Shown here piece after piece: positions 13,346 to 13,353 of a stretch of 13,353 bases of DNA. This DNA is from an uncultured Polynucleobacter sp. Its GTDB lineage: Bacteria; Pseudomonadota; Gammaproteobacteria; Burkholderiales; Burkholderiaceae. Where the stretch lies: the NCBI GenBank assembly GCA_937996825.1, contig CALKUJ010000074.1, positions 1-13,353 on the forward strand, written 5' to 3'. Numbering within the stretch: the first letter of the stretch is position 1; each line of letters opens with the position of its first letter. The notes beneath the pieces were generated by a model, which ran no database searches, was not told where the DNA came from, and saw only the letters and a program-made list of their open reading frames with translations. The position numbers and the translations under genes were made by a program.

Positions 13346-13353
13346 AGTCTCCT

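Overview
The window is part of the DNA-packaging and virion-assembly module of a tailed bacteriophage (Caudoviricetes) or a prophage derived from one. All eighteen genes I can support lie on the minus strand. They are packed end to end, with ATGA, GTGA and TAATG junctions and Shine-Dalgarno sequences that run into the preceding stop codon. The large subunit of terminase, portal, scaffold, capsid and head-tail adaptor resemble the families around the podovirus phiSU10 and many uncultured aquatic phages. No host gene, tRNA, integrase or lysis gene is present. The host cannot be read directly. Roughly even base composition and canonical DnaA-box-like sites fit a Gram-negative, perhaps freshwater proteobacterial, host, but this is weak inference.

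In transcription order (right to left): a small unknown protein (13154-13345); terminase small subunit (12651-13085); a 372-base non-coding gap holding DnaA-box-like sites, an inverted repeat, a G/C homopolymer block and A/T tracts (12279-12650); a five-cysteine protein resembling high-potential iron-sulfur proteins (11889-12278); terminase large subunit (10355-11857); a basic DUF6496-like peptide (10135-10320); a GT-A-type glycosyltransferase (9440-10138); a class I SAM methyltransferase (8932-9465); portal (6665-8935); a small unknown protein (6401-6664); scaffold (5381-6388); major capsid protein (4409-5371); a strong intrinsic terminator (4367-4397); a small unknown protein (4050-4364); a second glycosyltransferase (3387-4046); head-tail adaptor (2767-3387); a short tail-fibre-associated protein (2358-2756); a protein built of exact 20-residue and then 10-residue repeats (1591-2355); a tail fibre or spike with a self-cleaving S74 chaperone (450-1580); and an HNH-AP2 homing-type endonuclease cut by the left edge (1-453).

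The terminase pair pumps DNA through the portal into a capsid shell formed on the scaffold. The adaptor seals the portal, and the genes at the left build host-contact fibres. Two glycosyltransferases and a methyltransferase sit inside this structural operon and are the main accessory content; they could modify virion proteins or host surface glycans. The terminator right after the capsid gene probably limits read-through, so that capsid protein is made in excess over the tail components.

I see no clearly new defence or mobile system. The most interesting items are the doubly periodic repeat protein, the organised intergenic region beside the terminase genes, the iron-sulfur-like protein between the terminase subunits, and a terminator whose U-tract runs almost into the next start codon.
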